64,000 nucleotides of DNA from Pseudoroseomonas cervicalis (GCF_030818485.1 NZ_JAUTAJ010000002.1:310001-374000); one strand, 5' to 3'; shown: positions 17,773 to 26,400, counted from the first letter of the stretch. Notes: a model not told the origin generated them from the sequence alone. Translations and numbers: made by a program.

Positions 17773-18982
17773 CGGCCAGCAATTCGTCGGCGGGGCCGAA
17801 GAACTCGTAATGGATCTGCCCGGCGGGCACACCGAGCCGCGTCAGCGCCGCGGTGAGATCGCGCAAGAAGGGGCGCGGGCCGCACAGATAATAATCGGCA
17901 CCGGCGAGCGGCGTGTTCGCGGCCAGCCACTCCGCAGAGATGCGGCCGGCGATGTCGAAATCCTCGCCCGGGCGGTCCTGCGGCCGCGGGCCTTCGTAAA
18001 AGACGCTCGCGCGGATGCGGCCGCCGGAGGCCGCGGCCAGCCCGCGCACCTCCTGCCCCAGCGCATGGGTGGCGCCGGAGAGGGTGCCATGCACGAACTG
18101 CGCCGCCGGCCCCTCCGCCCGCGCCGCCAGCGCGTGCAGCATGCTGAGGAAGGGCGTCTGGCCGACCCCGCCGCTGAGCAGCACGACGGGCCGCTCGCAT
18201 TGTTCGGGCAGCACGAAATCCCCGGCCGGCGCGGCGGTCCGCAGGATCGCGCCGGGCTGCACGGCATCATGCAGCCAGTTCGAGGCGAGGCCCTGCGGCT
18301 CCCGCTTGACGCTGATGCGGTAGGTGGCGTCGCCGGGGGCCGAGGAGATGCTGTAATTGCGCTTCAGCGGCGCCTGGCCCGGGATCTCCAGCCAGAAGGT
18401 CAGGTACTGGCCCGGCCGGTGCCGCAGCACCGCGCCGCCATCCGCCGGCGCCAGCAGGAAGGAGGTGATGACCTCGCTCTCCGCCCGCTTCTCCACCACG
18501 CGGAAATCGCGCCAGCCATTCCAGCCGCCGGGGGCGGCGGCCTGGTCGTGGTAGATCTGCTTCTCCCGCCCGATCAGCAGATCGGCCAGGAACCAGTAGG
18601 CCTCGCCCCAGGCGGTGAGGATCCCGGGCGTCGCCGCCTCGCCCAGCACGTCCTGGATGGCGCCGAGCAGCGCCTCCGCCACGGCCGGGTAGTGCTCCGG
18701 CAGGATGTTCAGCCCGACATGCTTCTGCGCGATGCGCTCCACCGCGGCGGCCAGCACGCCCGGCGCCTCGATGTTGCGCGCATAGGCCAGGATGGCGCCG
18801 GCCAGCGCCTTGGGCTGCGCGCCGGTCTCGCCATGATGCGACTGGTTGAACAGGTCGCGCATGGCGGGGTCGCGGAACAGCCGCTCATACATGCGGCGGG
18901 TGATGGCCAGGCCATGCGCCTCCAGCGCCGGAACGGTGGCCTTGACGATCGCGACGGTCGACGCGCTGAGCGGTCGGGGCAT
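17768..18982 (-). CDS. hmp: Flavohaemoglobin, nitric oxide dioxygenase
   Basis: This 404-residue cytosolic enzyme converts NO, O2 and NAD(P)H to nitrate. Residues 1-140 are a globin with proximal His in AQKHVGLNI and the usual LFNQSHH segment of helix C to E. Residues about 150-255 are the FAD domain (RPGQYLTFWLEI, RNYSISSAPG). The NAD domain has LLSGGVGQTPFLSML and YLCGPRPFLRDL, ending HYEFFGPADEL. Length equals the family norm. A GGAGGG site precedes the ATG at 18982. It is divergent from nsrR with two NsrR-like operators between, so it is expected to be induced by NO. Confidence 0.96.
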   Translation of the reverse strand: MPRPLSASTVAIVKATVPALEAHGLAITRRMYERLFRDPAMRDLFNQSHHGETGAQPKALAGAILAYARNIEAPGVLAAAVERIAQKHVGLNILPEHYPAVAEALLGAIQDVLGEAATPGILTAWGEAYWFLADLLIGREKQIYHDQAAAPGGWNGWRDFRVVEKRAESEVITSFLLAPADGGAVLRHRPGQYLTFWLEIPGQAPLKRNYSISSAPGDATYRISVKREPQGLASNWLHDAVQPGAILRTAAPAGDFVLPEQCERPVVLLSGGVGQTPFLSMLHALAARAEGPAAQFVHGTLSGATHALGQEVRGLAAASGGRIRASVFYEGPRPQDRPGEDFDIAGRISAEWLAANTPLAGADYYLCGPRPFLRDLTAALTRLGVPAGQIHYEFFGPADELLAA

Positions 18983-18995
18983 GGCGGCCCTCCAT

Positions 18996-19018
18996 AAGGT
19001 ATATCTCACGCACACCTT
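18996..19018. promoter_or_regulatory. NsrR-type operator 1 (hmp side)
   Basis: A 23-bp imperfect dyad with the 11-1-11 geometry of known NsrR sites: AAGGTATATCT on the left and ACGCACACCTT on the right of a single centre base. The outer arms extend to a perfect ATAAGGT/ACCTTAT pair at 18994-19020. It lies 14 bases upstream of the hmp start codon, where bound repressor would block transcription. Confidence 0.72.
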
Positions 19019-19033
19019 ATGGCGCTTGGCGCG

Positions 19034-19056
19034 AAGGTGTAAACCCCCTACATCTT
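19034..19056. promoter_or_regulatory. NsrR-type operator 2 (nsrR side)
   Basis: A second 23-bp 11-1-11 dyad: AAGGTGTAAAC and CCCTACATCTT, with the AAG-TGT/ACA-CTT halves characteristic of NsrR sites. It ends five bases before the nsrR ATG, which suggests autorepression. The centres of the two sites are 38 bp apart. Confidence 0.72.
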
Positions 19057-19060
19057 TCGC

Positions 19061-19552
19061 ATGCGCCTCACCTTCCACACCGACTACGCGCTGCGCGCCC
19101 TGATCTATCTCGGGCTGCGGCAGGACCGGCGCGTCTCGATCCGCGAGATCGCCGAGGCGCACCGCATCTCGGAGAACCATCTGGTCAAGGTGGTGCACAA
19201 TCTCGGCCGCGGCGGCTTCATCGAGACGACACGCGGCCGCGGCGGCGGGCTGCGCCTGGCCCGCGCGCCGGAGCTGATCCGGATCGGCGAGGTGGTGCGC
19301 TTCACCGAGGAGGACATGGCGCTGGTCGCCTGCTTCCAGCCGGCGCTGGAGGGGGGCGGCTGCGTGCTGATCCATGCCTGCCGGCTGCAGAGCCTGCTGG
19401 GCGAGGCGCTGGCCGCCTTCATGGCGGTGCTGGACGGGCAGACGCTCGCCGATCTGCTGCAGCCGCACCGGGCGGTGATGGCGGCGCGGCTGGGGCTGCC
19501 CGCCCCGTTGGAGGCGCCGGCCGGCACCGGCCCGACGCGGCCCGGCGCATGA
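19061..19552 (+). CDS. nsrR: NO-sensing Rrf2-family repressor NsrR
   Basis: The 163-residue regulator has the Rrf2 winged helix: MRLTFHTDYALRALIYLG at the start, IREIAEAHRISENHLVKVVH as recognition region, and a GLRLARAPELIRIGEVVR wing. Three cysteines, C91, C101 and C107, are placed to ligate an iron-sulphur cluster in the ACFQP...CVLIHAC segment; spacing between the first two is longer than in E. coli NsrR. NO destroys the cluster and relieves repression. The divergent hmp gene and two NsrR-like sites support this identity over IscR, which has its own isc neighbours. Confidence 0.92.
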   Translation: MRLTFHTDYALRALIYLGLRQDRRVSIREIAEAHRISENHLVKVVHNLGRGGFIETTRGRGGGLRLARAPELIRIGEVVRFTEEDMALVACFQPALEGGGCVLIHACRLQSLLGEALAAFMAVLDGQTLADLLQPHRAVMAARLGLPAPLEAPAGTGPTRPGA

Positions 19553-19580
19553 AAAAGGCCGGCGCCAAGGGGCGCCGGCC
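19552..19580 (-). terminator. Terminator of the molybdenum hydroxylase operon
   Basis: A perfect 10-bp stem (GGCCGGCGCC at 19557-19566 with GGCGCCGGCC at 19571-19580, loop of four) is followed on the minus strand by five T residues (19556-19552). It lies 25 bases past the cytochrome gene stop and abuts the nsrR stop, so it separates the two convergent units. Confidence 0.8.
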
Positions 19581-19605
19581 GGATCGGAGCTTCAGGGCGA
19601 ACCCC

Positions 19606-19986
19606 TCAGGGATTGCCCAGAAAGGCGATGATGTCGCGCCGGTCCTGCTCGGCGGTGACGCGCAGCACCATGCGGGTGCCGCGCGCGACACCGGTCGGGT
19701 TGGCCAGATAGGCGTCCAGGGTTTCCGGCGTCCAGGCCTGCCCCAGCGCCTTCAGCGCCGGGGAGTAGTTGTAGCCCTCGAGCCCGCCGGCGCTGCGGCC
19801 GATCACCCCCTGCAGATGCGGGCCGACGCCGTTGCGCGGCTGCGCCAGCTGGTGGCAGGCCTGGCATTGCCGCTGGAACAGGGTGCGGCCGCGCGCCGCA
19901 TCGCCCTCCTCCGCCCTTGCCGGGGTGGTGGAGAACAGCCCGGCGGCGAGCGCGCCGGTCAGCACGGCAACAGGGAAAAGACGCAT
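19606..19986 (-). CDS. Periplasmic c-type cytochrome of the molybdenum hydroxylase operon
   Basis: A 126-residue class I cytochrome c. A signal peptide (residues 1-25, ending PARA) is followed by the haem site CQACH (C41, C44, H45). GVGPHLQGVIGR and the distal GTRMVLR with probable Met106 ligand follow, ending DIIAFLGNP, the standard small-cytochrome order. Its start overlaps the stop of the large-subunit gene (TGATG). As third gene of the operon it most likely accepts electrons from the exported hydroxylase and passes them to the respiratory chain. Confidence 0.93.
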   Translation of the reverse strand: MRLFPVAVLTGALAAGLFSTTPARAEEGDAARGRTLFQRQCQACHQLAQPRNGVGPHLQGVIGRSAGGLEGYNYSPALKALGQAWTPETLDAYLANPTGVARGTRMVLRVTAEQDRRDIIAFLGNP

Positions 19987-22238
19987 CAGGCGGCTCCGAG
20001 GCGGGCTTTGGACAGCGGCAGGCTGCGGATGCGCTGGCCGGTCAGCGCCGCCACGGCATTCACCACGGCCGGCGGCACGCCGGGCAGGCCGGGCTCGCCA
20101 ATGCCGCCCATCGGCGCGCCGCTCTCGACGATGCGCACATGCACGCGCGGCATGCGGCCCGGCGGCAGGATCGGGTAGCCGTCGAAATTGCGCGCCTGCG
20201 GCACGCCATTCTCGTAGACCACCTCCTCCAGCAGGGCCGAGGACAGGCCGAGCGCCACGGCGGAATTCACCTGCGCCTCGATGATCGCCGGGTTGACCAT
20301 GCGGCCGGGATCCACCGCGACCCAGACCTCATGCACGACGACCTCGCCCTCGCGCAGGGACACCTCGGCGATGGTCGCCACCTCGCTGCCGAAGGGCGAG
20401 GCCATGGCGACGCCGCGGGCGCGGCGCGTGCCATCCGCCGCCTCATAGGGGCCGCGCTTCCAGCCGCCGGACAATTCGCCCACCGCCTCCAGCAGCGTCT
20501 TGTGGCGCGGCTTGTCGGCCAGCAGGCGCAGCCGCAGCGCATAGGGGTCCTGCCCGCCGGCCTCGGCCATCTCGTCGAAGAAGGCCTCGTAGAAGAAGTC
20601 GTTCATCGAATGCCCGACCGAGCGCCAGAAGCCGATGACCGGCGGCTGGGCGTGCGGCACCTGCACCACGAGGCGGTTGGGGATGGCATAGGGTTTTTCC
20701 GAGATGCCCTCGACGACGGAGGGATCGGCCTTGCCCGGCGGACCGCCGAAATAGCGGCCGACCGGCCCCTCGCCCACCGCCTCGGCGGCGAAGGCCACCG
20801 GCAGCCCGTCAGGCCCGATGCCGGCGCGGAAGCGCGCCAGCCCCATCGGCCGCAGCGCGTCGCGCAGGAATTCCTCCTCGCGCGTCCAGATCAGCTTCAC
20901 CGGCCGCCCCACCGCCTTGGAGAGCAGGATGGCCTGCGGGAAGGGGTTGGCGTTGTCGTAGAGGAAGTGCCGGCCGAAGAAGCCGCCCAGCAGCGGCGAA
21001 TGGATCACCACCTGCTCCGGCGCGATGCCGGCGACCTGGGCGGCGACGCGCTGGAACATCTCCGGCGCCTGGTTGGGCAGCCACAGCTCCAGCGTGCCAT
21101 CGCCCTTCCAATGCGCGATGGCCGAGGGCGGCTCCAGCTGGCCATGCGCCAGATAGGGCGCGTCGTAGCGCGCCTCCACCACGCGCGTGGCGGTCTTCAG
21201 CGCCGCCTCGGCATCGCCATGCGCCTCCGCCGGCAGGGCATTGCCCTGGGCCTTGGCCAACGCCTCGCGCATCGCATTGGAGGAAAAATCGGCCGGCATG
21301 GCGCGGCGAGCGCCGGCGGCGGGCTCGGCCCATGTCACCTGCAGCGTCTCCGCCGCGCGGCGGGCGCGCCACCAGCGATCGGCCAGCACGGCGACGGCGC
21401 CGGGCAGGCGATGGATGGAGTGCACGCCAGGCATCGCCCGCACCTCGGCCTCATTGGCCAGTTCGCCGGGCTCCTGCCCGAGGCGCGGCGCGTGCTGCAC
21501 CGCGCCCTGCAGCATGCCCTCGACCTTCAGATCGATGGCATAGACCGCCTGGCCGGTGGATTTGGCCCGCACATCGAGCCGCGCGACCGGCTTGCCGATC
21601 CAGCGGAAATCCCGCTCGGCGCGCAGCGGCGCGCTCTCCGGCACCGGCAGCGAGGCGGCCTCGGCGGCCAGCGCGCCATACTCCAGGCTGCGGCCGGAGG
21701 CGGCGTGGATCACCCGGCCGGGTTCGGTCGTCAGGCTGTCGGCGGCGACACCCAGCCGCGTGGCGGCGGCCTGGATCAGCATCCGCCGCGCCCGGGCGCC
21801 GAGCTGGCGCATCGCCGGATAGGCGCTGCGCACCGAGAAGCTGCCGCCGGTGATGCGCATGCCATTGACCAGCGCGTAATCGGCACCGGGCGGCGCGCAT
21901 TCGACGGTGAAGCGCGCCGGCTCCACATCCAGCTCCTCGCCGACGATCTGCGCCATCGCCGTGTCGATGCCCTGGCCGCCCTCGATGAAGGGGCTCTTCA
22001 GCAGCACGGTGTTGTCGGGGCGGATCTCCAGGAAGGCGGCGACGCGGCTGCCCGGGCGCGGCGCGGCGGGCGCGGCGGCCTGGGCGCGGGCGGCGCCGCG
22101 CGGCAGGGCGACACCGATCACCAGCGCGCCCAGCGCCGCGCCGAGCACGCCGCGGCGGGAGAGGTTGACCGGCTGGCCCTCGGGCAGGGTGTCGGCCAGC
22201 TGCCGGGCGGAGAAGAGGCTCGCGGAAAGACCGTCCAT
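19986..22238 (-). CDS. Molybdopterin-binding subunit of an exported xanthine dehydrogenase-family oxidoreductase (IorB-like)
   Basis: The 750-residue protein matches the isoquinoline 1-oxidoreductase/aldehyde oxidase large subunit. A twin-arginine signal (LSRRGVLGAALGALVIG, about residues 26-42) sends the folded Mo enzyme to the periplasm. Family segments include SPFIEGGQGIDTAMAQIV, SVRSAYPAMRQ, YDAPYLAHGQLEPPSAIAHW, GGFFGRHFLYDNANPFPQA and the C-terminal GGIGEPGLPGVPPAVVNAV with the catalytic Glu. Electrons pass through the small 2Fe-2S subunit upstream (10 bases away) and the cytochrome downstream. The substrate, an aldehyde or N-heterocycle, is not predictable. Confidence 0.93.
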   Translation of the reverse strand: MDGLSASLFSARQLADTLPEGQPVNLSRRGVLGAALGALVIGVALPRGAARAQAAAPAAPRPGSRVAAFLEIRPDNTVLLKSPFIEGGQGIDTAMAQIVGEELDVEPARFTVECAPPGADYALVNGMRITGGSFSVRSAYPAMRQLGARARRMLIQAAATRLGVAADSLTTEPGRVIHAASGRSLEYGALAAEAASLPVPESAPLRAERDFRWIGKPVARLDVRAKSTGQAVYAIDLKVEGMLQGAVQHAPRLGQEPGELANEAEVRAMPGVHSIHRLPGAVAVLADRWWRARRAAETLQVTWAEPAAGARRAMPADFSSNAMREALAKAQGNALPAEAHGDAEAALKTATRVVEARYDAPYLAHGQLEPPSAIAHWKGDGTLELWLPNQAPEMFQRVAAQVAGIAPEQVVIHSPLLGGFFGRHFLYDNANPFPQAILLSKAVGRPVKLIWTREEEFLRDALRPMGLARFRAGIGPDGLPVAFAAEAVGEGPVGRYFGGPPGKADPSVVEGISEKPYAIPNRLVVQVPHAQPPVIGFWRSVGHSMNDFFYEAFFDEMAEAGGQDPYALRLRLLADKPRHKTLLEAVGELSGGWKRGPYEAADGTRRARGVAMASPFGSEVATIAEVSLREGEVVVHEVWVAVDPGRMVNPAIIEAQVNSAVALGLSSALLEEVVYENGVPQARNFDGYPILPPGRMPRVHVRIVESGAPMGGIGEPGLPGVPPAVVNAVAALTGQRIRSLPLSKARLGAA

Positions 22239-22248
22239 GCTCGCCTCC

Positions 22249-22698
22249 TCAGCCCTGGGCCGCGGCCTGCCGCACAGCGGCGGCGATGGCGTTGTAGGTG
22301 CCGCAGCGGCAGAGATTGGTCATCGCCGCGGCGATGTCCTCCTCGCTGGGCTGCGGGGTCTGCTGCAGCAGCGCCGTCGCGGCCATCACCTGGCCGGACT
22401 GGCAATAGCCGCATTGCGGCACCTGGGCGGCCACCCAGGCCTCCACCACGCGGCGGCCGACCGGGTCCTGGCCGATCGCCTCGATGGTGGTGACGGGCAG
22501 GCCTGCGACACTCTCCACCGGGGTGACGCAGGAGCGCGTCGGCTGGCCATCCACCAGCACGGTGCAGGCGCCGCATTGCGCCGCGCCGCAGCCATATTTG
22601 GTGCCGGTCAGGCCGAGCTCGTCGCGGATCACCCAGAGCAGCGGCGTGTCGGCCTCGGCCTCGACGCTGCGGGTCACGCCATTGATGGTCAGGTCCAT
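22249..22698 (-). CDS. 2Fe-2S subunit of the molybdenum hydroxylase (IorA-like)
   Basis: A 149-residue electron-transfer subunit with two 2Fe-2S clusters. The plant-ferredoxin-type cluster uses C37, C42, C45 and C57 (YGCGAAQCGACTVLVDG, TRSCVTPVE). The helical-bundle cluster uses C96, C99, C130 and C132 (QCGYCQSGQ, NLCRCGTYNAI). All eight cysteines are present. There is no signal peptide; it is presumably exported with its Tat-bearing partner as a complex. It is the first gene of the operon, its promoter being shared with the divergent TetR gene. Confidence 0.94.
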   Translation of the reverse strand: MDLTINGVTRSVEAEADTPLLWVIRDELGLTGTKYGCGAAQCGACTVLVDGQPTRSCVTPVESVAGLPVTTIEAIGQDPVGRRVVEAWVAAQVPQCGYCQSGQVMAATALLQQTPQPSEEDIAAAMTNLCRCGTYNAIAAAVRQAAAQG

Positions 22699-22825
22699 GG
22701 GATCCGTCCTTGGGGCAGGGCAGGAAGGAAAACGGGGGACCGCCGCGGGAGGGGCGCGGCGGCCGGGGTCTGTCGCTGCCGGGCGGGCGGGCCTAGAAGA
22801 GAGGCGGACGGCGCGGCAGCGGCGG

Positions 22826-22842
22826 AACCAAACAGTTTGGTT
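22826..22842. promoter_or_regulatory. Palindromic operator between the hydroxylase operon and the TetR gene
   Basis: A perfect dyad, AACCAAA-CAG-TTTGGTT, stands in the 213-base divergent region. A shorter inverted pair AACC-GGAT-GGTT occurs at 22869-22880, nearer the TetR start. Such dyads are typical TetR-family binding sites; the position suggests control of both directions. Confidence 0.6.
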
Positions 22843-22911
22843 TTAGCCGAGCCTGCGCCAGAATGTCAAACCGGATGGTTCGGACGGGCCATCACGAAAC
22901 AAGGCGGAGCC

Positions 22912-23502
22912 ATGTCACCCTCGGATGAATCCACCCGCGAACGCATCCTGGAGGCGGCGCGCCGTGAATTCGCCGAACATGGGATCGCCGGCGCGCGGAT
23001 CAACCGCATCGCCGCCGCGGCGCGCACCAGCAAGGAGCGCCTCTACGCCTATTTCCGCGACAAGCAGCAGCTGCTCGACACCATCAAGGCGCAGCAGATG
23101 GCCGAGATCGCCGTGGCGGTGCCGATGGATCCGGCCGACCTGCCCGGCTATGTCGGCCGCCTGTTCGACTATCTGGGGGAGCGGCCGGAGATGCTGCGCA
23201 TCGCCAGCTGGGCCGCGCTGGAAGGCGGCGAGTGCACCCAGCTGCCGCCCGGCGATCCGCGCCGCTGCGCCTATGAGGCCAAGCTCGACAAGCTGCGCCA
23301 GGCGCAGCGCGCCGGGCTGGTCGATGCCAGCTGGGAGCCGCTGCCGCTGCTCAGCCTGATGATCGCCCTGGCCGGAAGCTGGAGCCGCGCCCCCTGCGAG
23401 GTGCATGCCCTGGCCGGCGCCGCCGGGCTGCCGCGGCAGAATTTCCGCGCGGCGGTGGAGGAGGCGGCGCGCCGCCTGCTGCAGCCGCGCGCCGGGGGCT
23501 GA
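22912..23502 (+). CDS. TetR/AcrR-family regulator
   Basis: A 196-residue repressor. Residues 8-55 are the TetR helix-turn-helix (TRERILEAARREFAEHGIAG, RINRIAAAARTSKERLYAYF, then RDKQQLL). The rest is a helical ligand-binding domain with a TetR C-terminal-like segment (LPGYVGRLFDYLGERPEMLRI). An AAGGCGGAG site precedes the ATG. It is divergent from the molybdenum hydroxylase operon with a palindrome between, so it probably represses that operon until its substrate or product appears. Confidence 0.92.
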   Translation: MSPSDESTRERILEAARREFAEHGIAGARINRIAAAARTSKERLYAYFRDKQQLLDTIKAQQMAEIAVAVPMDPADLPGYVGRLFDYLGERPEMLRIASWAALEGGECTQLPPGDPRRCAYEAKLDKLRQAQRAGLVDASWEPLPLLSLMIALAGSWSRAPCEVHALAGAAGLPRQNFRAAVEEAARRLLQPRAGG

Positions 23503-23509
23503 ACCGGCC

Positions 23510-24376
23510 TCAGCGCTCCACCATCGATTCATGCACCCAGCCGAAGGGCTGGTCCTCCCCGACCTGCAGCCAGCCGCCCGGCGCCTCGCCGAAGACCCGC
23601 AGCTGCGAGGCGCGCGGCACCACCCGCAGCACGGCGCCGCCGCCGCCCGGATTGGCGCGGATATTCACCGGATGCGCCGCGGTGGTGGTGATGCTGCCGC
23701 CGGCCACGCTGCCACCCGTGGCACCGGGGGCCGGGGCCGCCATGTCCGGCGGGGTCGCGCCGCTGGCCTGCGGCGCGGCGGGGGCGGTGGCGCCGGCCGG
23801 GCCGCGCGGCGGCGGCGGGTTCGGCACCGCCCCCGGCATCGGGCCGCCGGGCGTCGCCCCCAGCGCGGTGTCGGAGGGCAGCGGCGGCAGGCCGGACGAA
23901 CCCACGCCCTGCGGCGTGCGCGGCCCGCCGCCCTCGAAGCAGCGCTCCACCATCTCGAGATAGACGCGGCTGGCCTCGACATTGGACAGGCCGATCGCCA
24001 GGCTGGCCTGGCGCGGCGTCTCGCCGCCGCCCTCCGGCAGCGTCACCGCGACGACCCAGGGGATGAAGGGGTCGTTCACCGCGCCGGAGGGGTTGATCTG
24101 CCCGCACACCGCATAGGCGCCGGGCAGCTGCTGGCGATAGACCTGGATGGCGCGCAGCCGCATCTCGCCCTGGATGCGCAGCCGGGCGCGCACCTGCTCC
24201 AGCGCGGCGCGGCGGGCGATCTCCCGCGCCGGCGCGTCGGCGGCCTGGTCGCTGCCCTCCCCCGGCTTCGGGTCGTCGCAGCCGGCCAGCAGCAGGGGGA
24301 TGGCCAAAGCGGGCAGGACCGCCAGCGCCGTCAGGCGGCGCGGCGTGGATCGGGTCGGGGGCAGAGGCTTCGGCAT
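23510..24376 (-). CDS. SH3-domain lipoprotein of unknown role
   Basis: The 288-residue product begins with a signal ending in lipobox LLAGC-D. A folded region (about 45-150: LRAIQVYRQQLPGAYAVCGQ, WVVAVTLP, RVYLEMVERC) has two cysteines. A Pro/Gly/Ala linker follows (about 155-215). The C-terminal 60 residues form a bacterial SH3 domain (HPVNIRANPGGGGAVLRVV, FGWVHESMVE). SH3 domains in such proteins usually bind cell-wall peptides. The next gene upstream encodes a peptidoglycan-binding protein, which fits a wall role. The start could be nine residues further upstream (24403). Confidence 0.75.
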   Translation of the reverse strand: MPKPLPPTRSTPRRLTALAVLPALAIPLLLAGCDDPKPGEGSDQAADAPAREIARRAALEQVRARLRIQGEMRLRAIQVYRQQLPGAYAVCGQINPSGAVNDPFIPWVVAVTLPEGGGETPRQASLAIGLSNVEASRVYLEMVERCFEGGGPRTPQGVGSSGLPPLPSDTALGATPGGPMPGAVPNPPPPRGPAGATAPAAPQASGATPPDMAAPAPGATGGSVAGGSITTTAAHPVNIRANPGGGGAVLRVVPRASQLRVFGEAPGGWLQVGEDQPFGWVHESMVER

Positions 24377-24469
24377 GGCCGAGGCATAACGCAGCCGCGG
24401 CACCGGCGTCGCATCACGGCCGGCGGCGCGCCCTCCTCCGCGCCCGGCGCGAGGCCCGGCGCCCTCGCC

Positions 24470-25174
24470 TCAGCCGAGCGCGACGCCCAGCCGCTCCGCC
24501 GTCTGCGGCCCGACCTGGCCATCCACCACCAGCCCGCGCAGCGCCTGGAAGGCGGCGACGGCGGCGGCGGTCTTGGCGCCATAGACGCCGTCCTGCGCGC
24601 CGGGATCGCAGCCGGCGGCGGCCAGCGCCTGCTGGATCGCCCGCACCACCGGCGAGACGCCCGGCGGCTGGCCGGGGCGGTAGAGCTGCGCCGGCGCCGC
24701 CAGCGCCAGGCCGGGCGCCGGGTCGGCATAGTCGAAACCCGGCAGCAGCAGGCCGGTGTCCCAGTGCCGGCCGCTGGCGCGCCCGGCGCGCACGCCCCAG
24801 GCGGTGCCCATCGCCTCCACCGTGCCGCCCGCCCCGTCGCTCAGCGCGATATGCCCCATCTTGCCGAGGCCGGGCGGGTAGCGCAGCAGCACGCCGCCGA
24901 TGGTCGAGGCCGCCTGCTCCCAGGGCACCATGATGCCGAGATTCTGCGCGTCGTTGCGCCAGGCGCCGGTATAGGCCTCGACCGTCGCGGGGTCGCCCTG
25001 GTTGTCGACGCAGCCATAGAGGAAGCCGGCGGTCTGGTAGACCAGCCAGGACAGGAATTCGGCGCAATCCCAGGGCCCCTGCCAATCGGGGTTGTCCTTG
25101 GGGACGAGGATGTTGACGTAGGTCTGCCCGATCCGCGTCCGCGCCAGATCCAGCATCTGCTGCCCGGTCGGCAT
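24470..25174 (-). CDS. NlpC/CHAP-like amidase with C-terminal peptidoglycan-binding domain
   Basis: The 234-residue protein has an N-terminal papain-like region with a candidate catalytic cysteine in GPWDCAEFLSWLVYQ and a histidine in MGHIALSDGAGGTVEAMG. Residues about 175-230 form a PG_binding_1 domain (VRAIQQALAAAGCDPG, DGVYGAKTAAAVAAFQ, DGQVGPQTAERLG). The ATG at 25174 has GAGGAG upstream. No signal peptide is visible, so export would need another route, or it acts after lysis like a phage-type endolysin; no other phage gene is present. The catalytic assignment rests on motifs only. Confidence 0.72.
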   Translation of the reverse strand: MPTGQQMLDLARTRIGQTYVNILVPKDNPDWQGPWDCAEFLSWLVYQTAGFLYGCVDNQGDPATVEAYTGAWRNDAQNLGIMVPWEQAASTIGGVLLRYPPGLGKMGHIALSDGAGGTVEAMGTAWGVRAGRASGRHWDTGLLLPGFDYADPAPGLALAAPAQLYRPGQPPGVSPVVRAIQQALAAAGCDPGAQDGVYGAKTAAAVAAFQALRGLVVDGQVGPQTAERLGVALG

Positions 25175-25253
25175 GCGCCATCTCCTCGGAGGGTGAATGG
25201 CCGAGCTTTCGCCGATCCGGTTCGTATTCGCAACAAGATTCGGGGCGCTTACC

Positions 25254-26400
25254 TCAGCCCAGGCTGGTCCAGTAGGCTCCCTGCATCGGCAGCGCCGCGA
25301 AATCGCGGTTGATGCGCTCCAGCAGCCCCTCCGGCGACAGGCGCGGGGCCAGCGCCGGGTGCAGCCAGCCGGCCAGCGCCTCCAGCGCGACGAGGTGCAG
25401 CGGCGTCTCGTTGAAGCCGAGCCACAGCGCATGCGCCCGCCCCGCCCGCACCGAGGGCAGCGCGTCCAGCCCCTGGGCCCGCAGCATGGCGGCGAGGCTC
25501 CCCGCGCGCCGCACTCGCAGAAATGCCGGCGCCGAGCGAGACGCCGCCGCGGCCATTGTAGACGCCGCCCGTGGCCAGATAGACCGGCGCGTCGGAGACC
25601 AGCACGGTCTCGCGGTGCAGCTGGCCGAGCGCGCCGGGCAGCAGATCGGCGGCGATGCTGCGGCCGCCCATGCGCGCCAGGAAATCGGCGAAGCTGCCGT
25701 GCGCGATGCTGTAGCAGCAATCGCGCCCGCCGGCATTGTTGTGCAGCAGCACCGGCACCGGCACGGCGGGCCGGGTGGCGCGCAGCGCATCCAGCGCCGC
25801 CAGCCGCGCCCGGTACAGCGCCGACAGCGCCGCCGCCTGGTCGCGGCGGTCCAGCAGCGCGCCCAGGATGGCGAGGCTCGGCAGCGTCTCGGCCAGCGGA
25901 TCGGCCATGAAATCCACCACCACCGCCGTCAGGCCGAGCCGCTCCAGCCGTGCCAGCACCTCGCTGCCGCCGCGCGCATCCAGCGGCGCGATGGCGCCGC
26001 GCGTCAGCAGCACGAGGTCCGGCTGCAGGGCGAGCACGGATTCCACCGACATGTCGGCCAGGATGCGCCGCCCCAGCTGCGGCACGCCGCGCAGCGCCGG
26101 GAAGCGCGCGGTCCAGGCGGCCTCCTCATCCGGCAGGGCCTGGGCCATGTCACTGGCGCGGCCGGCCAGCAGCGCGACCGGGTCCGGATGCAGCAGCCCC
26201 ATCGTGCCGAGCAGCCGGCCCTGCGCCAGCACGATGCGGCGCGGCGGGCGTGGCAGGCTGACGCGGCGGCCGAGCAGATCGGTCACCGTGACCGGCGCGC
26301 CCTCGGCGGCGCGCAGCAGGCCGGGGCGCGCCAGCAGCGGCACGGCAAGCCCCGCCGCCAGCAGCCGGCGCCGCCGGATGTCAGAACCGCGCGGTGACAC
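25254..26400 (-). pseudogene. Frameshifted iron/siderophore ABC substrate-binding protein
   Basis: A periplasmic binding protein of the FecB/FepB/BtuF type. Translation from GTG 26400 gives a Tat-like signal (RRRRLLAAGLAVPLL), then VTVTDLLGRRVSLP, RRILADMSVESVLALQPDLVLL and VYLATGGVYNGRGGVSLGAG, after which the frame fails. The remainder continues one frame over: LAAMLRAQGLDALPSV, AHALWLGFNETPLHL, ending in YWTSLG at 25254. Deleting one base from the CCCC run at 25500-25503 restores AARGSLAAML. The protein is a paralogue of 43077-44222. It overlaps the TonB receptor by 20 bases, in the same Fur-controlled unit. It may be inactive or a sequencing artefact. Confidence 0.82.

Noticed and set aside
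19917..22493. An 858-codon plus-strand frame over the molybdenum hydroxylase
   Set aside because: It is antisense to three genes with complete cofactor motifs; no ribosome site or domain supports it.
24470..25174. Prophage endolysin module
   Set aside because: The domain layout would fit, but no holin, structural, integrase or other phage gene is nearby.
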